Shown one piece after another: positions 36,701 to 47,400 of a DNA stretch of 64,000 nt (the first letter of the stretch is position 1; each line of letters starts with the position of its first letter). The translations under genes and the position numbers were made by a program. This DNA is from Lethocerus indicus (lineage: Eukaryota > Arthropoda > Insecta > Hemiptera > Belostomatidae). Under the pieces are notes generated by a model. It saw only the letters and a program-made list of their open reading frames with translations. It was not told where the DNA came from and did not search any database. Where the stretch lies: positions 17,175-81,174 of the forward strand of contig JACDQD010000121.1 of the NCBI GenBank assembly GCA_019843655.1. Direction: 5' to 3'.

Positions 36701-37483
36701 GCCGACCACCAGTAAACCGACGCCGATTACCAGTAAAGCGCCTTCGACCACCAGTAAACCGCCGCCGATTACCACTAGACCGACGCCGATTACCAGTAAA
36801 GCGCCGTCTACCACCAGTAAACCCCCGCCGATAACCACTAGACCGACGCCGATTACCAGTAAAGCGACGCCGTTGGCCGCCGACGGTTGGTCGTCGTCCG
36901 ACGTCGTGCCGACTCAGAGCGCGGTGGAGGCTCCGTCGGGCCTGCCCCAAAAGTGGAGGTCCGTGTTCAAGCCGAAAGGTAAGAGCCGCCCCCGCCGCCG
37001 CCGCCGCCCCCAGACACTATAGTAGACACCTAAGTGCCGTCTCTCATTTTCGGTGAAAGTGTAGCTTAAAGTCCGACTCGACCTCAAGCAGGGCCACCTT
37101 TTTATGCGGGCACAATTAGACCGGCGATTTTCCAACAGGAAACTGTGCGATAACTGTGAGGTATGATGATGTTTCAGGTAAGAGTGTCTCGCTGGTTGAC
37201 GAGAGGAGCTCCAACGGCGGTAGGAGAATTGTGGGCGCCGTCCTCGGTGTCGGCGGTCTGGCGGCCGTGGCCGCTTCCCTCTTCGTCGGCCTGAGGTGGG
37301 CGAGGGGCGCCGGCCGGCGGCCCGGCAGCCGGCCCTGGCACCGCCGTTGGCCCACCTGGAGGTGGCCCCCGGCTGCAGGCCGCCGGCGAGCGCCCGACCG
37401 GCGACGACGCCGCCGACGTCCTCTTCCTCTCGATGGACGAGGCGCTCGACTTCAACTTGGCCCACCCTTACCCCCAACAATAG
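30017..37483 (+). CDS. Gene E: type I membrane protein with sushi-sushi-MAM-somatomedin B-mucin stalk-TM
   Basis: Predicted about 790 aa. Exons: 30017-30092, 31017-31184, 31274-31444, 31865-32035, 32621-32773, 33005-33117, 34360-34456, 35014-35151, 35997-36978, 37178-37483. All have GT-AG ends and consistent phases (mostly phase 1). Exon 1 is a signal peptide ending HLNEAF. Exons 2 and 3 are sushi/CCP domains (four Cys and a late Trp each; [22 protein letters not shown]). Exons 4-7 form a MAM domain ([15 protein letters not shown] to [16 protein letters not shown]). Exon 8 is somatomedin B with eight Cys. Exon 9 is a Thr/Ser/Pro stalk of [14 protein letters not shown] repeats. Exon 10 has the helix [20 protein letters not shown] and tail [14 protein letters not shown]. 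One extra base near 36403 and one near 37310 break the frame. Likely an adhesion or receptor protein; ligand unknown. Confidence 0.85.
30215..30754. repeat. GAGAGGGT minisatellite in gene E intron 1
   Basis: About 540 bp of (GAGAGGGT)n and variants, followed by TTTGACCACATATAATACCA and CCACACCTCAACCACC. The same tail follows the arrays at 33215-33690 and 43758-43830. Minus-strand LSPSHPLT ORFs are artefacts. Confidence 0.95.
32091..32434. mobile_element. Family-1 MITE, ~340 bp, in gene E intron 4
   Basis: Starts GGTGTCGGCAACTAAGTAAT and ends GCAATTACTTAGTTGCCAAC. It has inner arms ACAACAAGTGGCG and CGCCACTTGTTGT. One of the better preserved members. Confidence 0.8.
32438..32572. repeat. (CT)n microsatellite
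   Basis: TCTCTC tract with a few interruptions, abutting the MITE at 32091-32434 and about 50 bp before the 32621 exon, where it may lengthen the pyrimidine tract. Confidence 0.92.
33215..33690. repeat. GAGAGGGT minisatellite in gene E intron 6
   Basis: Second array with the same 3' flank (CCACATATAATACCACCGTA) as the one in intron 1, followed by a (TA)n tract. It is preceded by a family-1 fragment (TACAACGCCACTTGTTGTCG). Confidence 0.95.
33747..33795. repeat. (TA)n microsatellite
   Basis: Ends exactly where a family-2 MITE begins. Confidence 0.93.
33796..34272. mobile_element. Family-2 MITE inserted at a (TA)n tract
   Basis: Starts CAGAGTGGTCCAAAAATGTA directly after TATATA and ends GGATACATTTTTTTGGACCA plus CTCTCTGTA. 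It is a full-length member, about 475 bp, in gene E intron 6. Confidence 0.8.
34692..34945. mobile_element. Short degenerate family-2 MITE
   Basis: Left end GGGGTCCGAAAAAAAAATGT and right end GAACGGTGGATACATTTTTT in gene E intron 7. Confidence 0.55.
35369..35910. mobile_element. Family-2 MITE in gene E intron 8
   Basis: Left end GGAGTGGTCCAAAAATATGT and right end ACGGTGGATACATTTTTTTT. It ends about 85 bp before the stalk exon. Confidence 0.65.
36350..36870 (+). repeat. Coding minisatellite of the gene E stalk
   Basis: Tandem codons for a 14-residue unit ([14 protein letters not shown]) with variants. The unit is rich in Thr and Ser next to Pro, as in mucin-type O-glycosylated stalks. On the opposite strand it reads as Val/Gly/Leu- or Arg-rich ORFs that I do not accept. 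Confidence 0.85.
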
Positions 37484-37549
37484 ATCTGTAGACCACCCCC
37501 CGGGTGGAACGCGCGATAAATGTATCCGTTGTTTTCTTTCTTTTTTTTC

Positions 37550-37555
37550 AATAAA
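37550..37555 (+). terminator. Poly(A) signal of gene E
   Basis: AATAAA about 67 nt past the stop codon at 37481-37483, preceded by a T-rich stretch. Confidence 0.65.
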
Positions 37556-37644
37556 ATTATTCCCATTTCTAACAACTATCCGAATTCGGACTTCGAATCC
37601 GATTCTGACGGTAGCGATATAATTTCCTGTCATACGGAGAATTG

Positions 37645-38743
37645 AAAGTGATATCGAGGCATCCGAAAGTGATACAGGAGAAAAGAATGTAGAAGAGACT
37701 GAAAGTGATGGATTTTTCGGATACGTCTCCGGCGCATTTCGATATTTCACCTCGAATTTGTGCCGCAGCACAGTGATAAAACTTCGCAAAGCGCCGATAT
37801 AATTTTAGGGAGGAAAAAAAACAATTGGAGCAGCGGCCCGAATATCTCTTTTCGGCCGCCGGTGTGACAGAAATGGCACGCCGACAGAATCGTCGCCGGG
37901 GCGAAAAATTTACCTTATTTTACCGACTCGAATAAATGTCATTTTCCCGCTCGGCGATTCGGTTTTCAACCGAAAACGAATATTTTCATCGAGTCACTAT
38001 AAAAGTACGGGGATGTGAAAATTTTCGTCACCGGTTTAAAGATTTTCACGCGAAAGCAAACGGACGTATCGACATCTGAAAAACCTTCTACAATTCGATA
38101 TTGTATAAAAGCGACTGACAATTTACAATAAAATAATTTCATCGAGTTCTATCCGAATCTACGGGGAAAACTAATTTCCCGATTCAAGGCGATTTGTATT
38201 TTTTCACAAGCGACCATTTTTCGCGAACAGACATTTTCGAGAGTGAATATCGTAAAATCAAAAAAAAAATGGAACGGGGTTGACGGATGAAAATTTACAA
38301 AATCTGGACTTGAAAACGAATTATCAGAAAATATTCGAGAACGAAAAGGGCGTCGAATTTTAACGAACGAATAAAATGGATTGTAAAATTTTCGTTCTCC
38401 GACATTGTTGTCTCATTGTAGGGTGTCGATATAAAAAAAAAAATTTTTTCTATATTTATTTTTTAATGATATTTACACTCGTATACGATCATATAGAAGC
38501 GCTATTCAAGTTGCATTTTCGAATTTGCGAAAAAAAAATTTTTTTTTCGAAAATTGCCCGACGTCCGAAAAAGGCCCAAAAAATCATATACAATATATGA
38601 ATATATAATAGAGGCGACGTGGAAGGTGAGGCTGCCCCAGTTTTCTCCTCCTGGGGGTGGTCGATGTAGGGGATGTTTGAACGAAAAATAGACGAATTAC
38701 AAATCCGAAGATTACAAATCCGGTCCTGTTGGGGGACTGTTAA
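37645..38743. repeat. 1.1 kb segmental duplicate of gene F intron and exon 7
   Basis: Near-collinear copy of 42182-43345, sharing AAGTGATATCGAGGCATCCG, CAGCGGCCCGAATATCTCTT and GGTGTGACAGAAATGGCACG. Differences are small indels and substitutions. It lies in the tail-to-tail spacer between E and F, outside either coding region. Confidence 0.9.
38611..38682 (-). pseudogene. Relic copy of DEG/ENaC exon 7
   Basis: Inside the duplicate, the minus strand still reads NIPYIDHPQEEK, next to the remnant of WGSLFTLTFH. About 25 bases are lost (the 5' codons and part of the middle) and the frame is broken. The parent is the exon 43278-43180 of gene F. Placed downstream of F's last exon, it cannot be spliced into F. 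Confidence 0.8.
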
Positions 38744-38897
38744 AAAATTCAAAAATTGCAGTCGAAAATAGTTGATAATGCCTATTTATTGTTCGGAAAA
38801 TAGGGAAGAATTGCAGAGCGATATTTCCTGTGGGAAGGTGGGGAAGGAAGGAAGGAAATGTGGTGGAGGCCTTGTTTTTGGGCCAAATTACAGATTA

Positions 38898-38903
38898 TTT
38901 ATT
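38898..38903 (-). terminator. Poly(A) signal of gene F
   Basis: AATAAA on the minus strand about 85 nt past the gene F stop at 38986. Confidence 0.55.
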
Positions 38904-38985
38904 AAAGGACGACGAGGAATTTGTGATATCGAAGGGTGAGAGGGGCGATATTGGGGGTGGAGGGCGGATACCCCCCTCCCCGTTC

Positions 38986-40770
38986 TCAGCTGAGATAGGG
39001 CAAGGCGTATCCTCCGCCTCTGCGTTTGGGGGGCGGCGGCAGCGGCCGGAGTCCCGAGGAGGCGGCAGTCGGTCCGGCCGGAGTCTGGTCCCGGTCCCGG
39101 TCCCGGTCCCGGTCCCGGCCGCTCCCGGTTCCCTCCTCTCCCTCGGCCTCTTCCCTCTTCCCCCGCCTGATCAGCACGAAGTAGACCAACTCGACGGTGC
39201 TCAGGATGCTGGCGCCGAGGAACAGGCCGGCGGTGCCGCCCATACTCACTGTCGAAAAAACTCCAGTTTGAAAGTTTTCCTCTAATAAATATTTATTTTT
39301 ATATCTGGTTGACAACAAGTGGCGTTTTGAGTGCGTCGACGTCTCCGCCACGGATAAGAGACTTCGATGCGTTGTTTTATTCGGTCCTTTCTGAAAGGCA
39401 TTGAAAGACGAAAGGACGTCCGTTGGATGTCGACGATGACCGAATAAAGGTAATTAGAGGATATATTTGGGAAGGCGTCCCTATATATATAAGGGAGAAG
39501 CCGAATGTATAGTCCGAACGGCTGTGATCTGTACCCTCGATTTTTGACTTACTCAAGAAATAACGCCACTTGTTATCGATGAAATCCTCAATTGCTCAGT
39601 TGGCCCAACCCGAGATATATCGGGTTGGCAGAGCGGCGTTCGCACAGGATTTACAGGAATTGTATCGGGAAGAAGGGAGAAAACAGTTTGGCCCTTCGTA
39701 GGGCACTTTGAGAAATCTTGAGTTTTTGGGGGTAAATAGAGGAATATATTTGGGAAGGCGTCCCTATATATAAGGGACATTGAAGGAGAAGCCGAATGTA
39801 TAGTCCGAACGGCTGTGATCAGGATGTACCCACGATTTTGACCGTACTCTGTAAGATTTTTGAACTCAACGCCACTTGTTGTCGGTTGACGACGCGCGCG
39901 ATAAAGTGCCCAACTATCCGATTTGTAGGAGGAGCAGTAGTGAAAATATTGATGAATGGGGTTGATTGAAAAATCGTGAATATTCGACGTACCGACGAGG
40001 TCCAGCCTGGTCCTCACCACGTTCCTCTTGAAGCGTTGCGAGGGCAGCGTCTCCATGTCGACCGTTATTTTCGTACCGTACTTGGGCTGAGAATAGTCGT
40101 CGTTGCTGGAACGGGTAGAAGGGCGAAAACGATGAATGAGAAAAATCGCTCAAATCAAATAATGAAAACGGTAACTCCCGAATAACTTGGGACGAATTAT
40201 CGGCAATTTCTATCAGGAGGGGGGGGACGGCGACTGAATAATCGCGGATTTCACCGGACGACAAGTGCCGTTTTACATATTTTTAAGTGCGTCACTACCG
40301 CTTTTGTGCGTAGACGGTTTCGAATATAGGATGCGTTCAGCTCAACGTCGTAACGGCCCTTTATTCATCGGGTCATCGTCGACCTCCTCGAGGACCGGAC
40401 GTCCTGCAGGAGCGCTCTTCGTCTTTGACGAAAAATTCAACCCCACCCCCACCCCACCCCCCCAACAAACCCCCGACCCTAATTTCGCCGACCTCTTTTC
40501 TTTTCAAGGCTTAATTTTTTAAAATGGCGCACTTAAAAAATATGTACAACGCCACTTGTTGTCCGGCGAAATCCGCAATTGCTTAGTTGCCGACCCGTAA
40601 ATGTAGAAAATGCCAATTCGAAAATACCGTCAAGATCGACTCACTTGGATTGCGTTTTCGATATGATCGTATATTCGGGCTCTGTGCAGCTGGACATGCA
40701 GTTGCAGACCAAACCCTTCTTCAGGTTCTCCTCGGTCTTCAGCGCCCGAAGAGTTTCTGAAACAATACAT

Positions 40771-40829
<59 letters not shown>

Positions 40830-43699
40830 TGGGTGAGATCGGTTTAACGAACGGTTCGTACGGCGAACATACATACATACATACATAATCGCGTAACGTA
40901 TTATGTTTCCGTACAATATACATAGGGAGGTTGAAGACGTTCTTGCAATTGGTATAGCGCCCTACCTGAGTATTTGGTAAGGCAGGCCAGCCCTTTGATG
41001 TCGCACGTCTTCACTTTGGCTGGAACATTGGGGGGAAATCGGTTAAATTTTTTTAGACGTAAAATTCATGAAATTTTCATTCGTAACCGGCCGATATTAT
41101 GTATTATATTATCTTTTCGTTTCTCCCCCCCAAATGGACAGACCCAGGTACCCAGGCTTCTCTTGCTCTATTATTGAAGCGCAATCGTCGTTTAAAACTT
41201 TTACAAGCGATCGAGCAATCGGGGGCAAAATTAGACGGACAACAAGTGGCGTTGTCGATTATTTTCAAGTTGGGCACGGATAAGATCCTTCGATACTTTA
41301 CTATTATTATTATTATTATTGTTATTCGGGATCCTTCCTGAAATATATTCGTTATGAAAATTATAGATTGACTGTGGACCGAGGAAAAATTTCCCCTTTT
41401 TTTTATTTCTCTCTCCGAAGGCGCCTAATAAAAAGTCTTAAAAGCCTTAATTGAAAGGAGGTTTCGCGGATTTTTTAATTGAAAAACGAGGGAGGATCGC
41501 TCCCGGAGGACGGCGATGACGACCCCCCCAAATTTACGGCTTATACGTGCAAAAAGAAAGTACTTGAAAATATGCGCAACGGCACTTGTTGTCCGTCGGT
41601 CAATTTTCCGATTGCGCACAGCTGTCAACACGATGTATAAATTTAAAAAAAATTCAAAAAAAATACACGTTATACACGTGAAATATACTGTATACGATTG
41701 AGGCGGATCTGTTCGTGAATTATAATACTGTAGTGAGAAATATTTCACCGGGAATATTCGATTCTATCCTATCGACTATAGTTTAACCGATTGTTACACT
41801 GCTGTTGTTTGTAACAATTGGCCGGATAGTGATGACTACTGACGCAGTTTGGGCATGAAGTGGTGAGTGCAATTGCACAGTTTGATCTGCGCCCTCGCCC
41901 TGCAATCGACGACGCACGCCGAATAGCTGTAATAGCGGTACGTGTCCAGCGTGTTTTCGGACGGGAAACGGCAATTTCTCTGGACGACCGGCACGTCCAG
42001 AAGGCTGGCGTCGTTGTCAATTTCGTTCACCTGCAATACGGAAAACGGGACTGTTTTCGTATACGAAAAAAATTGATTTTCGCCAGTTTCGTAAATCCAC
42101 GCGCTCCGGTTTAAAATTCGTCTTCGAACTCGACGTTTTTATATTTAAATTTCGTATACGTATCCCAAGATATGGCGAATAAAAGTGATATCGAGGCATC
42201 CGAAAGTGATACAGGAAAAAAAATGTAGAAGAGACTGAAAGTGATGGATTTTTCGGATCCGTCTCCCGAGGATTTCGATATTTCACCTCGAATTTCAGAT
42301 AACAGTGATAAAATTTCGCAAAGCGCCGATATAATTTAGGGAGGAAAAAACAATTGAGCAGCGGCCCGAATATCTCTTTTCGGCCGCCGGTGTGACAGAA
42401 ATGGCACGCCGACAGAATCGTCGCCGGCGAAAATTTACCTTATTTTACCGACTCGAATAAATGTCGTTCGGCGATTCGGTTTTCAACCGAAAAGGAATAT
42501 TTTCATCGAGTCACTATAAAAGTAAGGGGGATGTGAAAATTTTCGTCACCGGTTTCAAGATTTTACGCGAAAGAAACGGACGTATCGACATCTGAAAACC
42601 TTGAACAATTCGATATTTTTAAAAGAAACGGACAATTTACAATAAAATAATTTCATCGCGTTCTATCCGAATCTCCGGGGAAAACTAATTTCCCGATTTA
42701 AGACGATTTGTATTTTCACAAGCGAAAATTTTTCGCGAACAGACATTTTCGAGAAATATCGTAAAATCGAAAAAAAAAAAATGGAACGGGCTTGACGGAT
42801 GAAAATTTACAAAATCTGGACTTGAAAACCAATTATCAGAAAATATTCGAGAACGGAAAGGGCGTCTAATTTTAACGAACGAATAAAATGGAAGATACAA
42901 CTATTTTCCTTATATAAAATTTTCTTTTTTCCCTTCTATGAATTGTAAAATTGTTTGTTATCCAAAATTATCGTCTCATTGTAGAGTGTCGATATAAAAA
43001 ATAAAAATTTTTTCTATATTTATTCTTTAATGATATTTACACTCGTATATAGGAGCGCTATTCAAGTTGCGTTTTCGAATTTGCGAAAAAAAATTTTTTT
43101 TTCCGAAAATTGCCCGACGTCCGAAAAAGGCCCAAAAAAAAAATATATTAATATATAATAGAGGGGGGGGGGAACCGACGTGGAACGTGAGGGTGAATAG
43201 GCTGCCCCAGTTGAGTACCGCTTTCTCCTCCTGGGGGTGGTTTATGTAGGGGACGTCTTCGGGGGCGTGGATGAACATCTGAACATAAAATGAACGAATT
43301 ACATATCCGAAGATTACAAATCCGGCCCTTGTCGGGCCCGGTTAAATATATTTATATATTAAATAAGCGATTTGAACTTATTACGGCCCCATTACTCAAA
43401 CGGGGGGCTTTGCAAATTGTCGAATCCAGGCGTTGTACATATTTTTAACTGTATATTACGTACAAAGCGGTAGAAAAAGTTTCAATTACCCGGACCGATT
43501 CGAAAACTTGAAAGTCCAATCTGCCGGGCCCCGTCTGCGTATTCGATATGAACTGTATTTCGTTACTCTTCCTGCAACAAATTTATCGACATTTTTTTTT
43601 TTTATATATATATATATATATATATCAATTCTACGAATTTCACGAGCTGAAACCAGGAACAATTCCTGAATTCCATCACCAGCCGTCAGATATTATAGT

Positions 43700-43761
<62 letters not shown>

Positions 43762-43882
43762 GGTTAGAGAGGGTGAGAGGGTGAGAGGGTGAGGGTGAGA
43801 GGGTGAGAGGGTTAGAGGGTGAGAGTTTGACCACATATAATACCACCGTACCACACCTCAACCACCACCATTACCACCTGTA

Positions 43883-43955
<73 letters not shown>

Positions 43956-44376
43956 GTGGTCCAAAAAAATGTATCCACTCTTTAACAGTCCATAACTCGG
44001 AAACTAATTGACCGAGTTGTCTCTAATTTTTGGTGAAAGTGTAGCTTAAAGTCCAACTTAAAGATATCACATAGCTGTAGGTTTTCGAAATAATCACCAT
44101 TATTAACAAATCCGCAGACAGACAGAAACGATGCCGCCCCCAACTGCACCACCTCAACTACCGACTGCAACGTATTGGATATTTGGACATGAATATGTAG
44201 GATGGATTCATTGGAAGTTCACATCCAATGTGCGTGGGGCCTTTGTGTGGATAAACGACGGTCCTTTAGTGTTCCCCCCCCCCCAAGCACAGGTAAAAGT
44301 CCAGAGGAGTTAAGTCTGGGGTCTACGGCCTCTATCCATCTTCCTGCAAAACGGTGGATACATTTTTTTGGACTAC

Positions 44377-44435
<59 letters not shown>

Positions 44436-47400
44436 CAGGAGCAGAGAACACTATGTTGTACCACTCAGGGGCCGAACTCGACTTACCGATTTTTAGGTTG
44501 AGAAAGGGGTTTCGATCTGGCGGTTTATGGCTGTGCTAAAAGGGCCCTCTTTTAACTTATATATACATATATATATAAATATATTTATATGAAAGGATAT
44601 TCTCACTTGGTTGTGTGCAGGGAGTTGAGCGTGTAACAGATCCCGGTTTCGGTTTCCAGGGGGAGAAAATGCGTACAGCAGTCGAACGGTTTCCCCTGCC
44701 AGAGGCAGTAGTCCAGTATTTTGGAACAGTTGGCCCTCACCTACAGACGTGCAATATAAGCCCTCAAAATATAATTATATCGGCGGTCCAGCCAATTTAC
44801 AGTTAAAATACAGCTGTTTTGTCGTCTCCGAGGGGTCGTTTCCGCCACCGGCCGGTTTTTGCCGCTCGCCGTCTTCAGTAGCGCTGCTGAACGGTACGGG
44901 CTACACGGCGCGCGTGGCCGGCGGCGCAGCGCTACAAACTACTACTACTACTGAAGACGGCGAACGGCCGCAGGTAGGAGACGGAAAAAACAGGCGGAGG
45001 GAAAAAAAAAATAAATTTTTTTGAATCGTGGCCGAAACTAATTTGGGCAATTGGGCCCACCTGGTGTACGAGATAGGTGAGATCGTTGGTGCAGTTCATA
45101 GTGACGCCGCAGTGAGATTTGCACGAGTAGCAGGTGCCGTCGAAGAAGGCGATGTCCCTCAGGTAAAAGTCCATGTTCATGTTGCGCTCCTTGCCGAACA
45201 GCCTGTACCATTTCGAACCGCCGATATATATATATACATACATAAATGTATCACTTTTATATACTCTACTCGTATATTACATTATACAACTTGTGCCCGA
45301 TCAAGTCGGTCGTCAACCAACTGAGTAATTGGGGAATTCGCCGGACAACAAGTGCCGTTGTAGACGACATTTTTAAGTATAAGATACTATTCGTCGAATT
45401 TCGCTCTTGTAATTTGTACGATATTTTCCGATACAATACTTTCCCAGTCCACACCGAAGTGGTAATAAATTGGGGATTAGTAAAAAATTTTTTTGAAAAA
45501 ATTGAAAAATTCCAGTTGGGCCACTTTCAAACTAGAAGAAGATTGTTGAACTCAGAAAACTTTCGCTACCGGCAATTTAATCCCGAACTGAAACGCTTTA
45601 CTGAAAAAATAACGAGAAGAAGTTGTACATTTGTAAACCGGAAAAAAATTGAAAAATTCGAATTGGGCCACTTTCAAACTAGACGAGTTTCGACGATTGT
45701 TGAACTCAGAAAACTTTCGCTAACGGCAATTTAATCCCGAACTGAAACGCTTTACTGAAAAAATAACGAGAAGAAGTTGTACTTTTGTAAACCGGAAAAA
45801 AATTGAAAAATTCGAATTGGGCCACTTTCAAACTAGACGAGTTTCGACGATTGTTGAACTCAGAAAACTTTCGCTACCGGCAATTTAATCCCGAACTGAA
45901 ATGCTTTACTGAAAAATAACGAGAAGAAGTTGTACATTTGTAAACCGGAAAAAAATTGAAAAATTCGAATTGGGCCACTTTCAAACTAGATTGTTGAACT
46001 ACGAAAACTTTCGCTCCTTGAATTTAATCCTGACTTGAAATGCTTTACTGAAAAACAAAGCGGAAGAAGTTGTACTTGTAAACAGTAAAAAATTGGATCC
46101 ACTCTCAAACTAGACTAGGTCCAATTACTTAGTTGTCGCCAACCGACAGTTACCTGGCTTATATATGAGCTACTTGAATACTTGAATACTTCCTGTTAGC
46201 GTACTTCGTTCCCGATTCGAATATCTTGTCGGGCGATTCGTTTTCGCAGAGTGAGACCGCCGGGAAAGTCGTATTCCAGCTTAGATAGGCCGTATCAACG
46301 CCGAAGCTGACGGCGCTATTCTTGAAATTGAACCAAGTCGCCTTCACCAGGAGATAGGCGGCGTAACCGGCCGCCGCGCATACACCAATCCACAATATCC
46401 TCGGACACAGATTACAATTATTAGTATTATTATTATTATTATTGTTGTCGTCGCGGTCGGCAACTAAGTAATTGGGGAATTCAACGGACAACAAGTGCCG
46501 TTGTACATTTTTTTTCATGTGCGGCGTAACCGGCGGCCGCGCGCCTACACCGATCTACAATATCCTCGGACACAGATTCCCCAATTATTATTATTATTAT
46601 TATTGTTGTTGTCGCGGTCGGCAACTAAGTAATTGAGGAATTCACCGGACAACAAGTGCCGTTGTACATTTTTTTTAAGTGCGGCGTAACCGGCGGCCGC
46701 GCGCCTACACCGATCCACAATATCCTCGGACACAGATTCCCCAATTATTATTATTATTATTATTGTTGTCGCGGTCGGCAACTAAGTAATTGGGGAATTC
46801 AACGGACAACAAGTGCCGTTGTACATTTTTTTTCATGTGCGGCGTAACCGGCGGCCGCGCGCCTACACCGATCCACAATATCCTCGGACACAGATTCCAA
46901 TTATTATTATTATTATTGTTGTTGTCGCGGTCCGCAACTAAGTAATTGGGGAATTCAACGGACAACAAGTGCCGTTGTACATTTTTTTTCAAGTGCGGCG
47001 TAACCGGCGGCCGCGCGCCTACACCGATCCACAATATCCTCGGACACAGATTCCAATTATTATTATTATTATTATTGTCGTCGCGGTCGGCAACTAAGTA
47101 ATTGCCGGAATTCAACGGACAACAAGTGCCGTTGTACATTTTTTTTCAAGTGCGGCGTAACCGGCGGCCGCGCGCCTACACCGATCCACAATATCCTCGG
47201 ACACAGATTCCCCAATTATTATTATTATTATTGTTGTCGCGGTCGGCAACTAAGTAATTGGGGAATTCAACGGACAACAAGTGCCGTTGTACATATTTTT
47301 AAGTGCGTCAGTACTTCTTCGGACATGTTTTCAACGGTATAAAATACTATTATTATTATTATTATTGTCAACCTTTTAAGCCAGACGTTTCTATAAATTA

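Noticed and set aside
36200..36950. Val/Gly/Leu- and Arg-rich minus-strand ORFs
   Set aside because: Antisense shadows of the gene E Thr/Ser/Pro stalk exon.
45312..46142. Possible autonomous mariner with transposase
   Set aside because: The interior is a tandem repeat with short frames; no DDD/DDE transposase motif was seen here or elsewhere in the window.
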